Shown: positions 50,668 to 59,167, counted from the stretch's first letter. The stretch: DNA of 64,000 nt from Corynebacterium sp. (GCF_022712275.1 NZ_JALAGU010000033.1:62001-126000), one strand, 5' to 3'. A program made the numbers and translations. The notes: generated by a model not told the origin, from the letters alone.

Positions 50668-51404
50668 TGCTGCTCCTCTGTTTCTGCTGTTTCTGCTGTG
50701 TCTGCTGTGTCTGCTGTGTCTTCTGTGTCTTCTGCGGCTTCTGTGTTCCCGAAGGTCCGGTACAGCGCCGCCCGACTGGACGCGTGCACGTGGTCACGCA
50801 TCGCCATCTCGGCGCCGTAGGGATCTTTCTGCCGGATCGCCTCCAGCACCTTGTGATGCTCCCGGTCGGACTCGGTGAGCCGTTTCGGGTCTGCGACGGT
50901 GCGCTCGACCAGCCGCTGGTAGGCCAGCTGGTTCATCAGCCAGGTGTAGGTCTCGGAGAGTTTCGAGTTGTCCGCACCACGGATCAACGTCCAGTGGAAC
51001 TCGGCGACCAGTTCGGCGTACCGGGCGGAATCGCCGTGGGCCGCGGCGGCGTCCGACTCATCGACGTTGCGCTGGAGGGCATCGAGTTCCGGGATGCTGC
51101 CGCGACGGGCCATGAGGGACGCCGCGAGCCCCTCGAGACTCTCCTTGATCTGGAACATCTCGACGATCTCCCGGCGCGAGGGCTCGTGGACGAAGGTGCC
51201 GACGCGGGGACGGATGTGGACCAGTCCCTCCATCTGCAGGACTTTGAAGGCCTCGCGGACCGGGGTGCGGCTGACGTTGAACTCCTCGGCCAGCGCGGTC
51301 TCGGGGATGAGCTCCCCGGGGGCGAGCTCACCGGAGATGATGCGGGACCTGATCAGTTCGATCAGAGGGGTTCCCGGGGCATTTTCAGTGGCTGTATGTT
51401 GCAT
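50664..51404 (-). CDS. GntR-family regulator (FadR/FCD type)
   Basis: A 246-residue transcription factor. The winged-helix domain is at about 13-78 (ELAPGELIPETALAEEFNVS, RTPVREAFKVLQMEGLV) and the ligand-binding FCD helical domain follows to about 220. The last 25 residues are a low-complexity T/E/D/A tail made by a DNA repeat (50672-50747). ATG 51404 is used because its codon lies inside a palindromic operator-like sequence; a longer frame starts within noncoding DNA. It heads the minus-strand operon and probably also controls the divergent genes at 51735 onward. Confidence 0.9.
   Translation of the reverse strand: MQHTATENAPGTPLIELIRSRIISGELAPGELIPETALAEEFNVSRTPVREAFKVLQMEGLVHIRPRVGTFVHEPSRREIVEMFQIKESLEGLAASLMARRGSIPELDALQRNVDESDAAAAHGDSARYAELVAEFHWTLIRGADNSKLSETYTWLMNQLAYQRLVERTVADPKRLTESDREHHKVLEAIRQKDPYGAEMAMRDHVHASSRAALYRTFGNTEAAEDTEDTADTADTAETAETEEQQ
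50672..50747. repeat. imperfect 9-bp repeat tract coding the GntR tail
   Basis: Units such as TTTCTGCTG, TGTCTGCTG and TGTCTTCTG recur about eight times in the plus-strand reading. On the coding strand they give the D-T-A/E-T-A tail. Slippage at this tract could vary the tail length without shifting the frame. Confidence 0.7.
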
Positions 51405-51409
51405 ACAAG
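51393..51409. promoter_or_regulatory. GntR operator candidate over the regulator's own start codon
   Basis: TGTATG-TTG-CATACA (51393-51407) is an inverted repeat, extended by AG. The regulator's ATG (51402-51404) lies inside it. TTGCATACAAG resembles TTGAATACAAG at 51668, so the regulator may block its own transcription and translation. Confidence 0.55.
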
Positions 51410-51634
51410 CGACTGTGCCATGGACTGCCGGCGCACGCAAGGGTCCGCGGGCATGTTTTTCACCGGGGGTAACCATCTTCCACCCCTCGCCCTGTTTCCG
51501 GGAGATGACGCAGATTGTTACATCTACATGCTGGCTTAGCACTTCCATGGGAGTTTCCCCGTTACGCTGACGTGCCCCGTCGGAGCTCCGCAACCGGGAG
51601 GTGGCGTCCTTCCGGAAAAGTTCTGTCTCCCCCA

Positions 51635-51663
51635 TTGACGTGACCACGCTCACTGTCTACCGT
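51635..51663 (+). promoter_or_regulatory. promoter of the flavin reductase-BCCT genes
   Basis: TTGACG (51635-51640) and TACCGT (51658-51663) are separated by 17 bases. The -35 is near consensus and the -10 weak, as expected of an activated or derepressed promoter. Confidence 0.5.
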
Positions 51664-51664
51664 G

Positions 51665-51701
51665 TCTTGAATACAAGAGACGACGTCCTGTTGCATGCAA
51701 C
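51665..51701. promoter_or_regulatory. two operator-like palindromes just after the promoter
   Basis: TCTTG-AATA-CAAGA (51665-51678) and GTTGCATGCAAC (51690-51701, a perfect palindrome) lie directly downstream of the -10 box. Their shared TTG.AT.CAA pattern matches the site at the regulator's start, so all three may bind the GntR protein, which would repress the plus-strand genes until the inducer is present. Confidence 0.55.
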
Positions 51702-51734
51702 GCCAGCACAGGCAGCCAACCGAAAGAGGTGCAT

Positions 51735-52697
51735 ATGACCAACTCCCTGAAGACGTCCATCACGAACGCCTGGGACGCCGCCTGGAACAAGGGTGACGTC
51801 ACCGTCTTCGACCAACTCACCGCGCAGAACTACCAGCGTCGCAGCACCCGCTCCACGTCCACCACCGGGCTCGACGCCATCAAGCGCGACATCCTCGCCA
51901 TCCGCGATGCCTTCCCCGACCTCACCACCACCGTCGACCACATCGTCATCGACGGTGACGAGCGCGACTGCAAGGCCGCGGTCTACTGGCACTCCACCGG
52001 CACCTTCACCGAACCCTTCGGCGACGTGCCGCCGACCGGGACGAAGGTCGTCACCCACGGTTCCAACCTGCTCACCTTCGACGCCGGCCGTATCGTCCTC
52101 GAGGAAGCCACCTGGGACACCTCCGCCCTGCTCGCCGACCTCGGCCTGAAGTCGCTGGGCTCCGCCTTCGACCAGGACACCGACGCCGTCTGGGACAACC
52201 TCGACGGCGAGCCGACCAAGGAAGCACTCAAGGCCTTCAACCGGCAGTTCATCACCGGTGTCACCGTCGTCACCACCATGGACGACGAGGGTAAGCCCCG
52301 TGGCCTGGCCGTGAACTCCTACAACTCGGTCTCCCTGGAGCCGCCGCTGGTGATGGTCTGCATCCAGAAGACGTCCTCGACCTACGCCTCCCTGTTCGGC
52401 GCCACCCACATGGGCATCAACATTCTCGGCTGCAACCAGCGCGACACCCTGCGCACCTTCGCCTCCAAGGGCACCGACAAGTTCGCCGAGCTGGAGTGGC
52501 ACCGGGGGCCGAACGGCTCGCCGCTGCTCGACGGCTCCTCCGCCTCTGTCGAGGTCGAGATCAAGGAACGGTTCCAGGCTCTGACCCACACCATCTTCGT
52601 GGGCCGCGTCCGCACTTCCGAGTCCACCGACAACGACCCGATCATCTACAAGGCCGGGCAGTTCTTCGAGAGCCACGAGCTGACCCCGCTGGACTAG
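51735..52697 (+). CDS. SnoaL-like domain fused to a flavin reductase
   Basis: A 320-residue fusion. Residues about 1-130 are a SnoaL/ester-cyclase-type alpha+beta barrel (AAWNKGDVTVFDQL, FPDLTTTVDHIVIDGD, KVVTHGSNLLTFDAGRI). Residues about 155-320 are an FMN reductase domain (RQFITGVTVVTT, GLAVNSYNSVSLEPPLVMVCIQ, FAELEWHRGPNGSPLL, IFVGRV). The reductase half would supply FMNH2 to the divergently encoded LLM monooxygenase; the SnoaL half may act on the unstable product. ATG 51735 follows GAGGT. BCCT lies 67 bases downstream. Confidence 0.85.
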   Translation: MTNSLKTSITNAWDAAWNKGDVTVFDQLTAQNYQRRSTRSTSTTGLDAIKRDILAIRDAFPDLTTTVDHIVIDGDERDCKAAVYWHSTGTFTEPFGDVPPTGTKVVTHGSNLLTFDAGRIVLEEATWDTSALLADLGLKSLGSAFDQDTDAVWDNLDGEPTKEALKAFNRQFITGVTVVTTMDDEGKPRGLAVNSYNSVSLEPPLVMVCIQKTSSTYASLFGATHMGINILGCNQRDTLRTFASKGTDKFAELEWHRGPNGSPLLDGSSASVEVEIKERFQALTHTIFVGRVRTSESTDNDPIIYKAGQFFESHELTPLD

Positions 52698-52764
52698 GTC
52701 CTCGCACCCCCTGCCCGTCTTTTTCCGACCCCACTTCTCCTGAACCAGACAGGACACGAACACC

Positions 52765-54741
52765 ATGAACGATGACAACCGGGATACTCAGCGGACGCAC
52801 GTCCGCAGGAATCCGGTCGATGCCCTGCGGAGAGCCACCACACAGTCCTCCGTCGGCCTCTACCCGCATGACCTCCACCCCGGGTTGGTCCCCGGTATCT
52901 CCGTCGAGGAGCAGCGGAACCGGTTCGGACTGAACAAGGTCGTCTTCGGCATCACCGCTGCCCTGATCGTCGCCTTCATCACCTGGGGCGTGATCAGCCC
53001 GGCCTCGGTGGGGACTGTCTCCTCCGCGATGTTCAACTGGGCGTTGAAGAACCTCGGGTGGCTACTGAACCTCACCATGCTGCTCGGCGTCATCGTCATG
53101 GCGTACCTGGCATTCTCCCGGTTCGGACGCATCAAGCTCGGCAAGGACGACGAAACCCCGGAGTTCTCACGCTTCGCCTGGGTGGCGATGATGTTCGGTG
53201 CCGGTATCGGTGTCGGCATCTTCTTCTTCGGTCCGTCCGAGCCGCTGTCCTACTTCATCTCCCCGCCACCTGAGACCGTGGACGCGGAGACCCCGGCGGC
53301 CCTCCACCGCGCCATGGCACAGTCCCACTACCACTGGGGACTGTTCATATGGGGCCTCTACGCCATGGTCGGAGGTGCGCTGGCCTACAGCTCCTACCGC
53401 CGGGGACGCGTCACCCTGATCAGCTCCGTATTCCGGTCCCTCTTCGGGCAGCGGCAGACTGAGGGAGTGCCCGGACGACTCGTCGACATGATGGCGATCA
53501 TCGCCACCCTCTTCGGCACCGCCGCGACCCTCGGCCTGTCCGCCGTGCAGATCGGTGAAGGAGTGAAGATCGTCTCGGGTGCGTCCGAGGTCACCAACAC
53601 CGTCCTCATCCTGATCATCTCCATCCTCACCCTGTGTTTCATCATCAGTGCCGTCTCCGGCGTCTCCCGTGGCATCCGCTACCTGTCGAACATCAACATC
53701 ACCCTGACCCTCGGCCTGGTGCTGTTCGTCTTCATCCTCGGCCCCACCCTGTTCCTGCTGAACCTCGTGCCCGCCGGCATCGCGTCCTACCTCGGCAACA
53801 TGATGGACATGGTCAGTCGTGGACTGTCCTGGGGTGATGAAACCGTCGAATTCCAGTCCATCTGGACCGCCTTCTACTGGGCTTGGTGGATCGCCTGGAC
53901 GCCCTTCGTCGGCATGTTCATCGCCCGCATCTCCCGCGGCCGGACCATACGCGAGTTCGCTGTCGTCACCACACTGGCCCCGACCTTCATCCTGATCCTG
54001 GCCTTCACCGTCTTCGGTGGCACCGCCATCACCTTCCACCGGGAGGGTAAGGAAGGATTCGACGGGTCGGCATCCTCCGAGAATGTCCTGTTCTCCCTGT
54101 TCGACAACCTTCCACTGGGCGCGATCACCCCGTTCCTCCTGATGTTCGTACTCGCGGTCTTCTTCATCACCTCGGCGGACTCCGCCTCCGTGGTCATGGG
54201 AACACTGTCGGAGCGGGGCAACCCCGAACCTCGGAAGATCATCGTGGTCTTCTGGGGCCTGTGCATGATGGGCATCGCCGTGGTGATGCTCCTGGTCGGC
54301 GGCGAGACTGCCCTGACTGGCCTGCAGAATCTCACGATCCTGGTGGCAATGCCTTTCTCACTGGTACTCATCGGTATAGCCGTCGCCTTCATCAAGGATC
54401 TCAGGACGGATCCTGCAGCGATCCGCAACGACTATGCCAAGACCGCTATCCAGAATGCGGTGGTCAAGGGCCTCGAGGAGCACGGCGACGACTTCGAGTT
54501 GTCGGTGGCCCCGGCAGTCAACGGACGCAGCGCAGGTGCACACTTCGACTCCACCGCCGAACAGGTCACCGCCTGGTACCGACGCACCGATGCTGATGGC
54601 AACGAGATCGAGTTCGACTACGAATCCAAGACCTGGAGCGACAGCCCGGTACCGGAGACTGATATCGACGTCACCGGTCAGAACGTCATCGACGCCACCG
54701 AGAAGAACGGAGGGGCCGGGGACACTGACAAGCCGCAATAG
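52765..54741 (+). CDS. BCCT-family betaine/choline-type transporter
   Basis: A 658-residue transporter with 12 predicted helices. The signature WAWWIAWTPFVGMFIARISRGRTIREF is unmistakable, and GAGIGVGIFFFG is the glycine-rich TM3 stretch. The family takes up trimethylammonium or other quaternary zwitterions. A cytosolic C-terminus of about 115 residues (from about 545) has a domain-like sequence (LEEHGDDFELSVAP, QVTAWYRRTDADGNEIEFDYE) and is probably regulatory. Placed behind the flavin reductase in a catabolic cluster, it more likely imports a nutrient such as a pyridinium betaine than an osmolyte. Confidence 0.9.
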   Translation: MNDDNRDTQRTHVRRNPVDALRRATTQSSVGLYPHDLHPGLVPGISVEEQRNRFGLNKVVFGITAALIVAFITWGVISPASVGTVSSAMFNWALKNLGWLLNLTMLLGVIVMAYLAFSRFGRIKLGKDDETPEFSRFAWVAMMFGAGIGVGIFFFGPSEPLSYFISPPPETVDAETPAALHRAMAQSHYHWGLFIWGLYAMVGGALAYSSYRRGRVTLISSVFRSLFGQRQTEGVPGRLVDMMAIIATLFGTAATLGLSAVQIGEGVKIVSGASEVTNTVLILIISILTLCFIISAVSGVSRGIRYLSNINITLTLGLVLFVFILGPTLFLLNLVPAGIASYLGNMMDMVSRGLSWGDETVEFQSIWTAFYWAWWIAWTPFVGMFIARISRGRTIREFAVVTTLAPTFILILAFTVFGGTAITFHREGKEGFDGSASSENVLFSLFDNLPLGAITPFLLMFVLAVFFITSADSASVVMGTLSERGNPEPRKIIVVFWGLCMMGIAVVMLLVGGETALTGLQNLTILVAMPFSLVLIGIAVAFIKDLRTDPAAIRNDYAKTAIQNAVVKGLEEHGDDFELSVAPAVNGRSAGAHFDSTAEQVTAWYRRTDADGNEIEFDYESKTWSDSPVPETDIDVTGQNVIDATEKNGGAGDTDKPQ

Positions 54742-54760
54742 CCTGACCTCCCGTCACCCC

Positions 54761-54829
54761 ATGCAGGTTTACGTCCCGCCAGGCCGGTCTGAGCCCGTCA
54801 GATCAGCCTCACGGGACGTGAACCTGCAT
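54761..54829. repeat. imperfect palindrome after the BCCT gene
   Basis: ATGCAGGTTTACGTCCCG at the left matches the reverse complement of the right arm (CGGGACGTGAACCTGCAT) with one mismatch in these 18 bases; farther in, AGGC/GCCT pairs. It is built like the dispersed family A-F (outer arms plus an inner CCTCACG) but differs in sequence. It sits between the convergent BCCT and MFS genes and probably terminates both. Confidence 0.65.
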
Positions 54830-54887
54830 CGCCTACCTGCCTGCCACGTTCACGCCCGGAGCAACAGCGGAATCCCCGCCCGTGGCC

Positions 54888-56264
54888 TCACCCCGTCACC
54901 TTAGTGCGCAGCAGCCGGTACTGCGGGGTGCACAGTGCGGCCAGCGACAGCAGGACGCACAGCACACCACCGGCAACGAAGACCAGGGCGATACCGCGTG
55001 ATTCACCGGTGCCGACGAGCCAGGACCAGGTGTCCCGCCCGGCGTCGGTCTCCATGTAGGGGATCACCCACAGTTCCGCGAGCGGGGCGACGAGCAGACC
55101 GGTCACCGGTGCCGTCGCCGCCTCGAAGGTGTTCGCGAAGCCGAAGACGCGGCCCTGTTTCCGGTACGGGACGACCTGCTGGATGACGGTCTGCTCCGCC
55201 GCCTCGACCGCAGGGATCAGGGCCATCGACAGCCACGAACCGAGGAGGAACAGCCAGCCGGCGTCGCGGATCGTGAACAGGGCGCCGACCACACCGACCG
55301 CGGCGGCGCACAGCAGCATGGTGCGCACCGGATTGCGCCCCAGACCCTTCGCCGCGACGAGTCCGCCGCCGACGAAGAGACCGGTGGCGGCCACGGCGAA
55401 GCCGATACCCCAGCCCCGCACACCGAACAGCTCGATGCCGTAGGGGTCCATCAGTGCCAACGTCACCCCGCCGAAGAGGTTGTTCAGCGTGGTGAAGAGA
55501 ATGAGGGCGAGCAGCCCGGGTACGGCGATGACCGCGGCCCAGCCGCCGCGCAGGTCGACCAGACCGGTGGGGGACGCGTCACTGTCGGCGCTGTCGTCAC
55601 CACCGGTATCTTCTGCACTGCCCGCCGCGTCCTCCCTGACCGTGAGGGACGCGAGGTGGAGCAGCACCGGGATGAGGATCCCGGTACCGATGACCATGGT
55701 CCAGCCCATGCCGAGATAGCCGACGGACAGCCCACTGAACACGCTGGTGACCAGCATCGACAGTCCCTGGACAGTGCCGACCATGCCGTTGCCGTTGGCG
55801 CGTCGTTCCTCCGGGACGAGAAGGGTGACCGTGGTGGACAGGGCGATGCCGCGGAGCTGCTCGACGACCGCGCCGGCGAGCATGATCGCCGTGAACAACC
55901 AGAACCACGGCTGGGTGATGTCGGACAGGCGGTCGGCCCCGGCGACGGCGAAGAACCCCAGGTCAATGAGGAACATGCCGAGGGCGAAGACCGTGGCCCA
56001 GACCATCACGGCTTTCTTGTCGAACCGGTCGACGAGCGTGCCGAAGAGCATGCTGCACACCGAGACGAACAGCATGTAGGCGGCGCCGACGGCGCCGGAG
56101 GCGATGACATTTCGGGTCTCGGCGTAGATCCAGAAGGTCAGGCCGAACCAGAGGAAGCTCGTGGCGAGGTTGGCCACGGCGGTGTTGACGAGGATGTGGA
56201 CGAAGGTACGCATACCGGTGTAAGGGGTTGTGCGCGCGGATCTGCGCGGAGTTGTACGGGGCAT
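54888..56264 (-). CDS. MFS transporter
   Basis: A 458-residue major facilitator with 12 predicted helices and a cytosolic loop rich in D/S/G near residue 220 (EDTGGDDSADSDASP). GTLVDRFDKKAVMVW is the loop 2-3 motif. Sequence style resembles drug-exporter-like MFS proteins (MFS_3/enterobactin exporter group). It is divergent from the small gene at 56560 and convergent with BCCT. No substrate can be given. The first residues (PRTTPRRSARTTPYTG) are basic and Pro/Thr-rich. Confidence 0.83.
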   Translation of the reverse strand: MPRTTPRRSARTTPYTGMRTFVHILVNTAVANLATSFLWFGLTFWIYAETRNVIASGAVGAAYMLFVSVCSMLFGTLVDRFDKKAVMVWATVFALGMFLIDLGFFAVAGADRLSDITQPWFWLFTAIMLAGAVVEQLRGIALSTTVTLLVPEERRANGNGMVGTVQGLSMLVTSVFSGLSVGYLGMGWTMVIGTGILIPVLLHLASLTVREDAAGSAEDTGGDDSADSDASPTGLVDLRGGWAAVIAVPGLLALILFTTLNNLFGGVTLALMDPYGIELFGVRGWGIGFAVAATGLFVGGGLVAAKGLGRNPVRTMLLCAAAVGVVGALFTIRDAGWLFLLGSWLSMALIPAVEAAEQTVIQQVVPYRKQGRVFGFANTFEAATAPVTGLLVAPLAELWVIPYMETDAGRDTWSWLVGTGESRGIALVFVAGGVLCVLLSLAALCTPQYRLLRTKVTG

Positions 56265-56559
56265 TCTGCTCTCCGGTGGAGCGCGGGGGGCAGGGCAGCG
56301 CTGAGGGTGGGGATCAAGGGCCGCCCGACGTCCCCGCAGATGTGCGGTGGACCGTCGGACAGCGGAGGGAACGGGAGTGGCCTCGACCGTTCTCCGCTGT
56401 CAGCGGAGGGTGCGGAGCTTCAGGAAAGCGGTGCCGGTGTACATGGGTGGAGACATTAGCAGGACGCGGGCCCCCGGTGCACCCCTGGCCGGAGGTGGTT
56501 ACTGTACCGTACATACCATTCCTGCACTGGACAGCCTTGCCTTTGCTAGGCTGCCCTTC
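56265..56559. other. 295-base divergent intergenic region
   Basis: No gene is seen. GACAGCGGAGGGAACGG (56358-56374) can pair with CCGTTCTCCGCTGTC (56387-56401) apart from a 2-base bulge. A leaderless-type -10 for the small gene lies at 56547-56552. Confidence 0.45.
56547..56552 (+). promoter_or_regulatory. -10 box of a probably leaderless promoter
   Basis: TAGGCT ends seven bases before ATG 56560, and no ribosome-binding site is present. Confidence 0.5.
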
Positions 56560-56754
56560 ATGCACACTCTCTCCGATCACGACCGTCAGCAGCACATCAA
56601 CGCTGCCGTCGAGGCGCTGAAGGCACGCATGACCCGTCGATTCATCGACGTCGACGAGGCATTCGCCCAGCTCGCCTCCGAACTCCACTGGCAGACCGAC
56701 CAGGCGGCCTGGGGCCTGCGCCGCGCCCGTCGTCAGCTCCGCGCCGCCCGCTAG
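56560..56754 (+). CDS. small conserved-looking basic protein
   Basis: A 64-residue protein, very likely helical: HDRQQHINAAVEALKARMTR, FIDVDEAFAQLASEL and AAWGLRRARRQLRAAR. The Arg-rich C-terminus suggests nucleic-acid binding. I do not recognise a family. The start is favoured by the leaderless -10 spacing; a longer in-frame reading begins in noncoding DNA. It stands alone and convergent to the amine oxidase-like gene. Confidence 0.55.
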   Translation: MHTLSDHDRQQHINAAVEALKARMTRRFIDVDEAFAQLASELHWQTDQAAWGLRRARRQLRAAR

Positions 56755-56762
56755 AGGACGCG

Positions 56763-58193
56763 TCAGCTGTCGAAGCCCATCTTCAGGGCGTCCATCACCT
56801 TGAGGAACGGCCCCCGGCGTCCCTCATTCTCGTCGGCCTTGATCAGGGCCTTCGTCATCATCTGGACACCCAGCCACGCGGCAGGCTCCGGTGGGAAGGG
56901 CTTCGGCATCTTCCGCACCATCTCCAGCTCCGTGAGCTCGGTCTTCTCACCACTGAGCAGGTCCAGCATCACCCGGCCGGCGAAGCGCGAGGCACCCACG
57001 CCCAGCCCGGTGAACCCGGCGGTGTACGCCACCTTCCCGCCGTAGCCGGTGGTGAAGAAGGGGAAGAAGCGCGAGCAGGTGTCGATCGCACCGCCCCACT
57101 TGTGGCTGAAGACCACTCCCCCGTCGACGCCTTCCGGCGCATCACCGTCGAGCTGCGGGAACATCGCGTAGAACTGCCCGGCCAGGGTCTCGAAGGTCGC
57201 CGGACGCTGGTCGTACTTCGGGAGCACCTTCTTGCCGAAGTGGTAGACGGCGTCCCATCCGCCCCAGAGGATGCGGTTGTCGGCGGTGAGCCGGAAGTAG
57301 TGGAACCGGTTGGTCACGTCATCAAGTCCCTCCCGGTGACGCCACCCCACCGCGTCCAGCTGCGCATCGGTCAGCGGCTCGGTCATCAGGGCGTAGTCGT
57401 ACACCGGCACGGTGTGTAGCACGGTCTTCTTCAACAGCGTCGGGAAGACATTCGTCGCCAGCGCCACCGTCGGCGCGGTGACCGAACCCTGGTCGGTGTC
57501 CACGACCATCCCGGCCAGTTCCTCGCGCAGGTCACGCACCATGGAGTGCTCGTGGATGACCACGCCTTTCCCGAGCAGGACGCGCTTGAGCTCCCAGCAC
57601 AGCTTCGCCGGGTGGATCATCGCGTTGTTCCGCTCGTCGAGCAGACCGCCGAGGACGCCGGCAGCGTGCACGTGGTCCTGTACCTCCCCGGCATCCAGCC
57701 AGCGGAAGCCGTTGTCCGGGTCGTGGGCGGCCTTCAGGTCCTTGACCTGCCATTCCTCGAAGGCCAGCGAGAGTTCGCCGGTGCGCTCGAACTCGCAGTC
57801 CAGGCCGAGCCGTTCCACGGTCGCCTCGATGGCGTCGAGGTTCTCCAGGCCGAGTTCGGTGAGCCGTCCATTCTCGCCGGGCAGGTGGTGGTCGCCGTTC
57901 TCCTCACCGTGGGTGAGGCTGGCGGAGCAGAAGCCGCCGTTGCGTCCGGACGCCGCCCAGCCGATCTCGGTGCCCTCGAGAAGCACGATGCGGCGGGGCG
58001 TGCCGGCGGCCTCATCGTCCTCCACCGCCTGCAGCGCGGTCCACAGTCCGGTGAACCCGCCGCCGACGATGACCAGGTCGGCGTCCTCATGGCCGCGCAG
58101 CGCGGGCTCCGGGGCCGACCGGTCGGAGGTGTCCAGCCAGAACGGGGTGGTCGAGGCGTCCTTGAGGGCGCCGATGATGTTGAGGGATCCCAT
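56763..58193 (-). CDS. FAD-dependent amine/amino-acid oxidase (DadA/PuuB-like)
   Basis: A 476-residue flavoprotein of the DAO superfamily. GGGFTGLWTAL is the FAD motif near residue 42, followed by LLEGTEIGWAASGRNGGF, a signature of PuuB/OrdL-type gamma-glutamylputrescine oxidases, and FTGLGVGASRFAGRVMLDLL at the C-terminus. It starts four bases after the end of the truncated PotC-type permease, so it was the last gene of a polyamine- or amino-acid-uptake operon that has lost its front part. AGGAAG precedes ATG 58193. Confidence 0.85.
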   Translation of the reverse strand: MGSLNIIGALKDASTTPFWLDTSDRSAPEPALRGHEDADLVIVGGGFTGLWTALQAVEDDEAAGTPRRIVLLEGTEIGWAASGRNGGFCSASLTHGEENGDHHLPGENGRLTELGLENLDAIEATVERLGLDCEFERTGELSLAFEEWQVKDLKAAHDPDNGFRWLDAGEVQDHVHAAGVLGGLLDERNNAMIHPAKLCWELKRVLLGKGVVIHEHSMVRDLREELAGMVVDTDQGSVTAPTVALATNVFPTLLKKTVLHTVPVYDYALMTEPLTDAQLDAVGWRHREGLDDVTNRFHYFRLTADNRILWGGWDAVYHFGKKVLPKYDQRPATFETLAGQFYAMFPQLDGDAPEGVDGGVVFSHKWGGAIDTCSRFFPFFTTGYGGKVAYTAGFTGLGVGASRFAGRVMLDLLSGEKTELTELEMVRKMPKPFPPEPAAWLGVQMMTKALIKADENEGRRGPFLKVMDALKMGFDS

Positions 58194-58196
58194 GGG

Positions 58197-58700
58197 TCAG
58201 CTTCCTGCCATTGTCTTGACGATGCCGGACGCGGATTCGCCGGTCTTCTTCAGTACCAGTCCGACCAGTGCCAGGGCGACGAGCGTGAGCACCAGCATGA
58301 TCGTCGACATCGCGGCGACCTCCGGGCGCAACGCCACGCGCACCGCGGCGAAGATGTACACCGGCCACGGAGTGTAGCCCGGTTGCTGGACGAAACTGGA
58401 GAGGATGGTGTTGTCGAGGCTGAGGGTGAAGGCCATCAGCGCACCCGCCATCACGCCGGGGGCGGCGATCGGCAGGGTGATGTCCTTGAACCGGTGCCAG
58501 GCGTTCGCCCCGAGGTCCGCACCGGCCTCCTCCAGGGATTTGTCGACGGTGCCCATCCGGGCGCGGATGATGAAGGTCACCACAGCCAGGGAGAACATCG
58601 CATGGCTGATGACCAGGCGGACCATGCCGTTGTTCACCGGGCTGATGCCCCAGTCCACACCGAGGGTGACGAACCACGGGAGGAAGGAGATACCGTGGTG
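58197..58700 (-). pseudogene. 3' fragment of a PotC-type ABC permease
   Basis: From about 58700 down to the stop at 58197, the minus strand encodes about 166 residues of a spermidine/putrescine-type permease: ISFLPWFVTLGVDWG, then the EAA loop LEEAGADLGANAWHRFKDITLP, and the remaining helices. The first ~100 residues expected for PotC are missing. At the break the sequence passes, out of frame, into the front of an amidohydrolase gene. No start codon suits an independent protein. Confidence 0.75.
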
Positions 58701-59167
58701 GAGTGATGGTCGGCGCTGGCCAGCTGGATCGGGCGGTCGACACCGACCTCGGCGCACAGGGCGTCGAGTTGGGCGGCGGTGGGGGCTCCGCCCGGGAAGT
58801 CCGACATGGACCAGCCGCCACCGGTGAGCCAGATGGTGCTGTCGAGGTCGGTGGCGGCGTCCTTCTCCAGTGCTGCACGGATCATCGCGAGAGTCTCCCC
58901 CGCGTCCGTGGCGCCGGTGAGGTCGAGGGCGAGCGCCTCGACACCGGCGAAGACCGGATGGGCGTGGGCGTCGACGAAACCCGGGGTGACGAGCCCACCG
59001 ACGGCGTCGATGATGCGGCGGGGCCCGGCGTCTGCATCGGTCCCCGGGGCGGGTCCCACCGAGGTGAGGACGCCGTCGGTGACGGTGAGGCTGTCGGCGT
59101 CCAGCACCGCATGGCCGTCGAAGATGACGGCGTTGACGATGGTGAAGCTGTCGCCTGGGACGTTCAC
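58694..59167 (-). pseudogene. 5' fragment of an amidohydrolase (YtcJ-like)
   Basis: GTG 59167 with GGAG upstream begins a good amidohydrolase N-terminus: NAVIFDGHAVLDADSLTVTDG, then VTPGFVDAHAHPVFAG with the metal motif, up to LASADHHS, which in full-length relatives is followed by the rest of the barrel. Here homology ends after about 157 residues at the junction near 58694-58700; a further 20 residues come from the shifted permease frame. The remaining ~350 residues of the enzyme are gone, so it cannot be active. Confidence 0.75.

Larger units (their letters stand above)
51405..51734. promoter_or_regulatory. divergent control region of the FMN-monooxygenase cluster
   Basis: No gene is seen in these 330 bases. 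It contains the operator and promoter features at 51393-51409, 51635-51663 and 51665-51701, described separately. Confidence 0.6.

Noticed and set aside
54761..54829. Counting this palindrome as a seventh copy of the dispersed family
   Set aside because: Architecture is similar, but the outer arms (ATGCAGGTT...) do not match the GCATCACGCAG signature.
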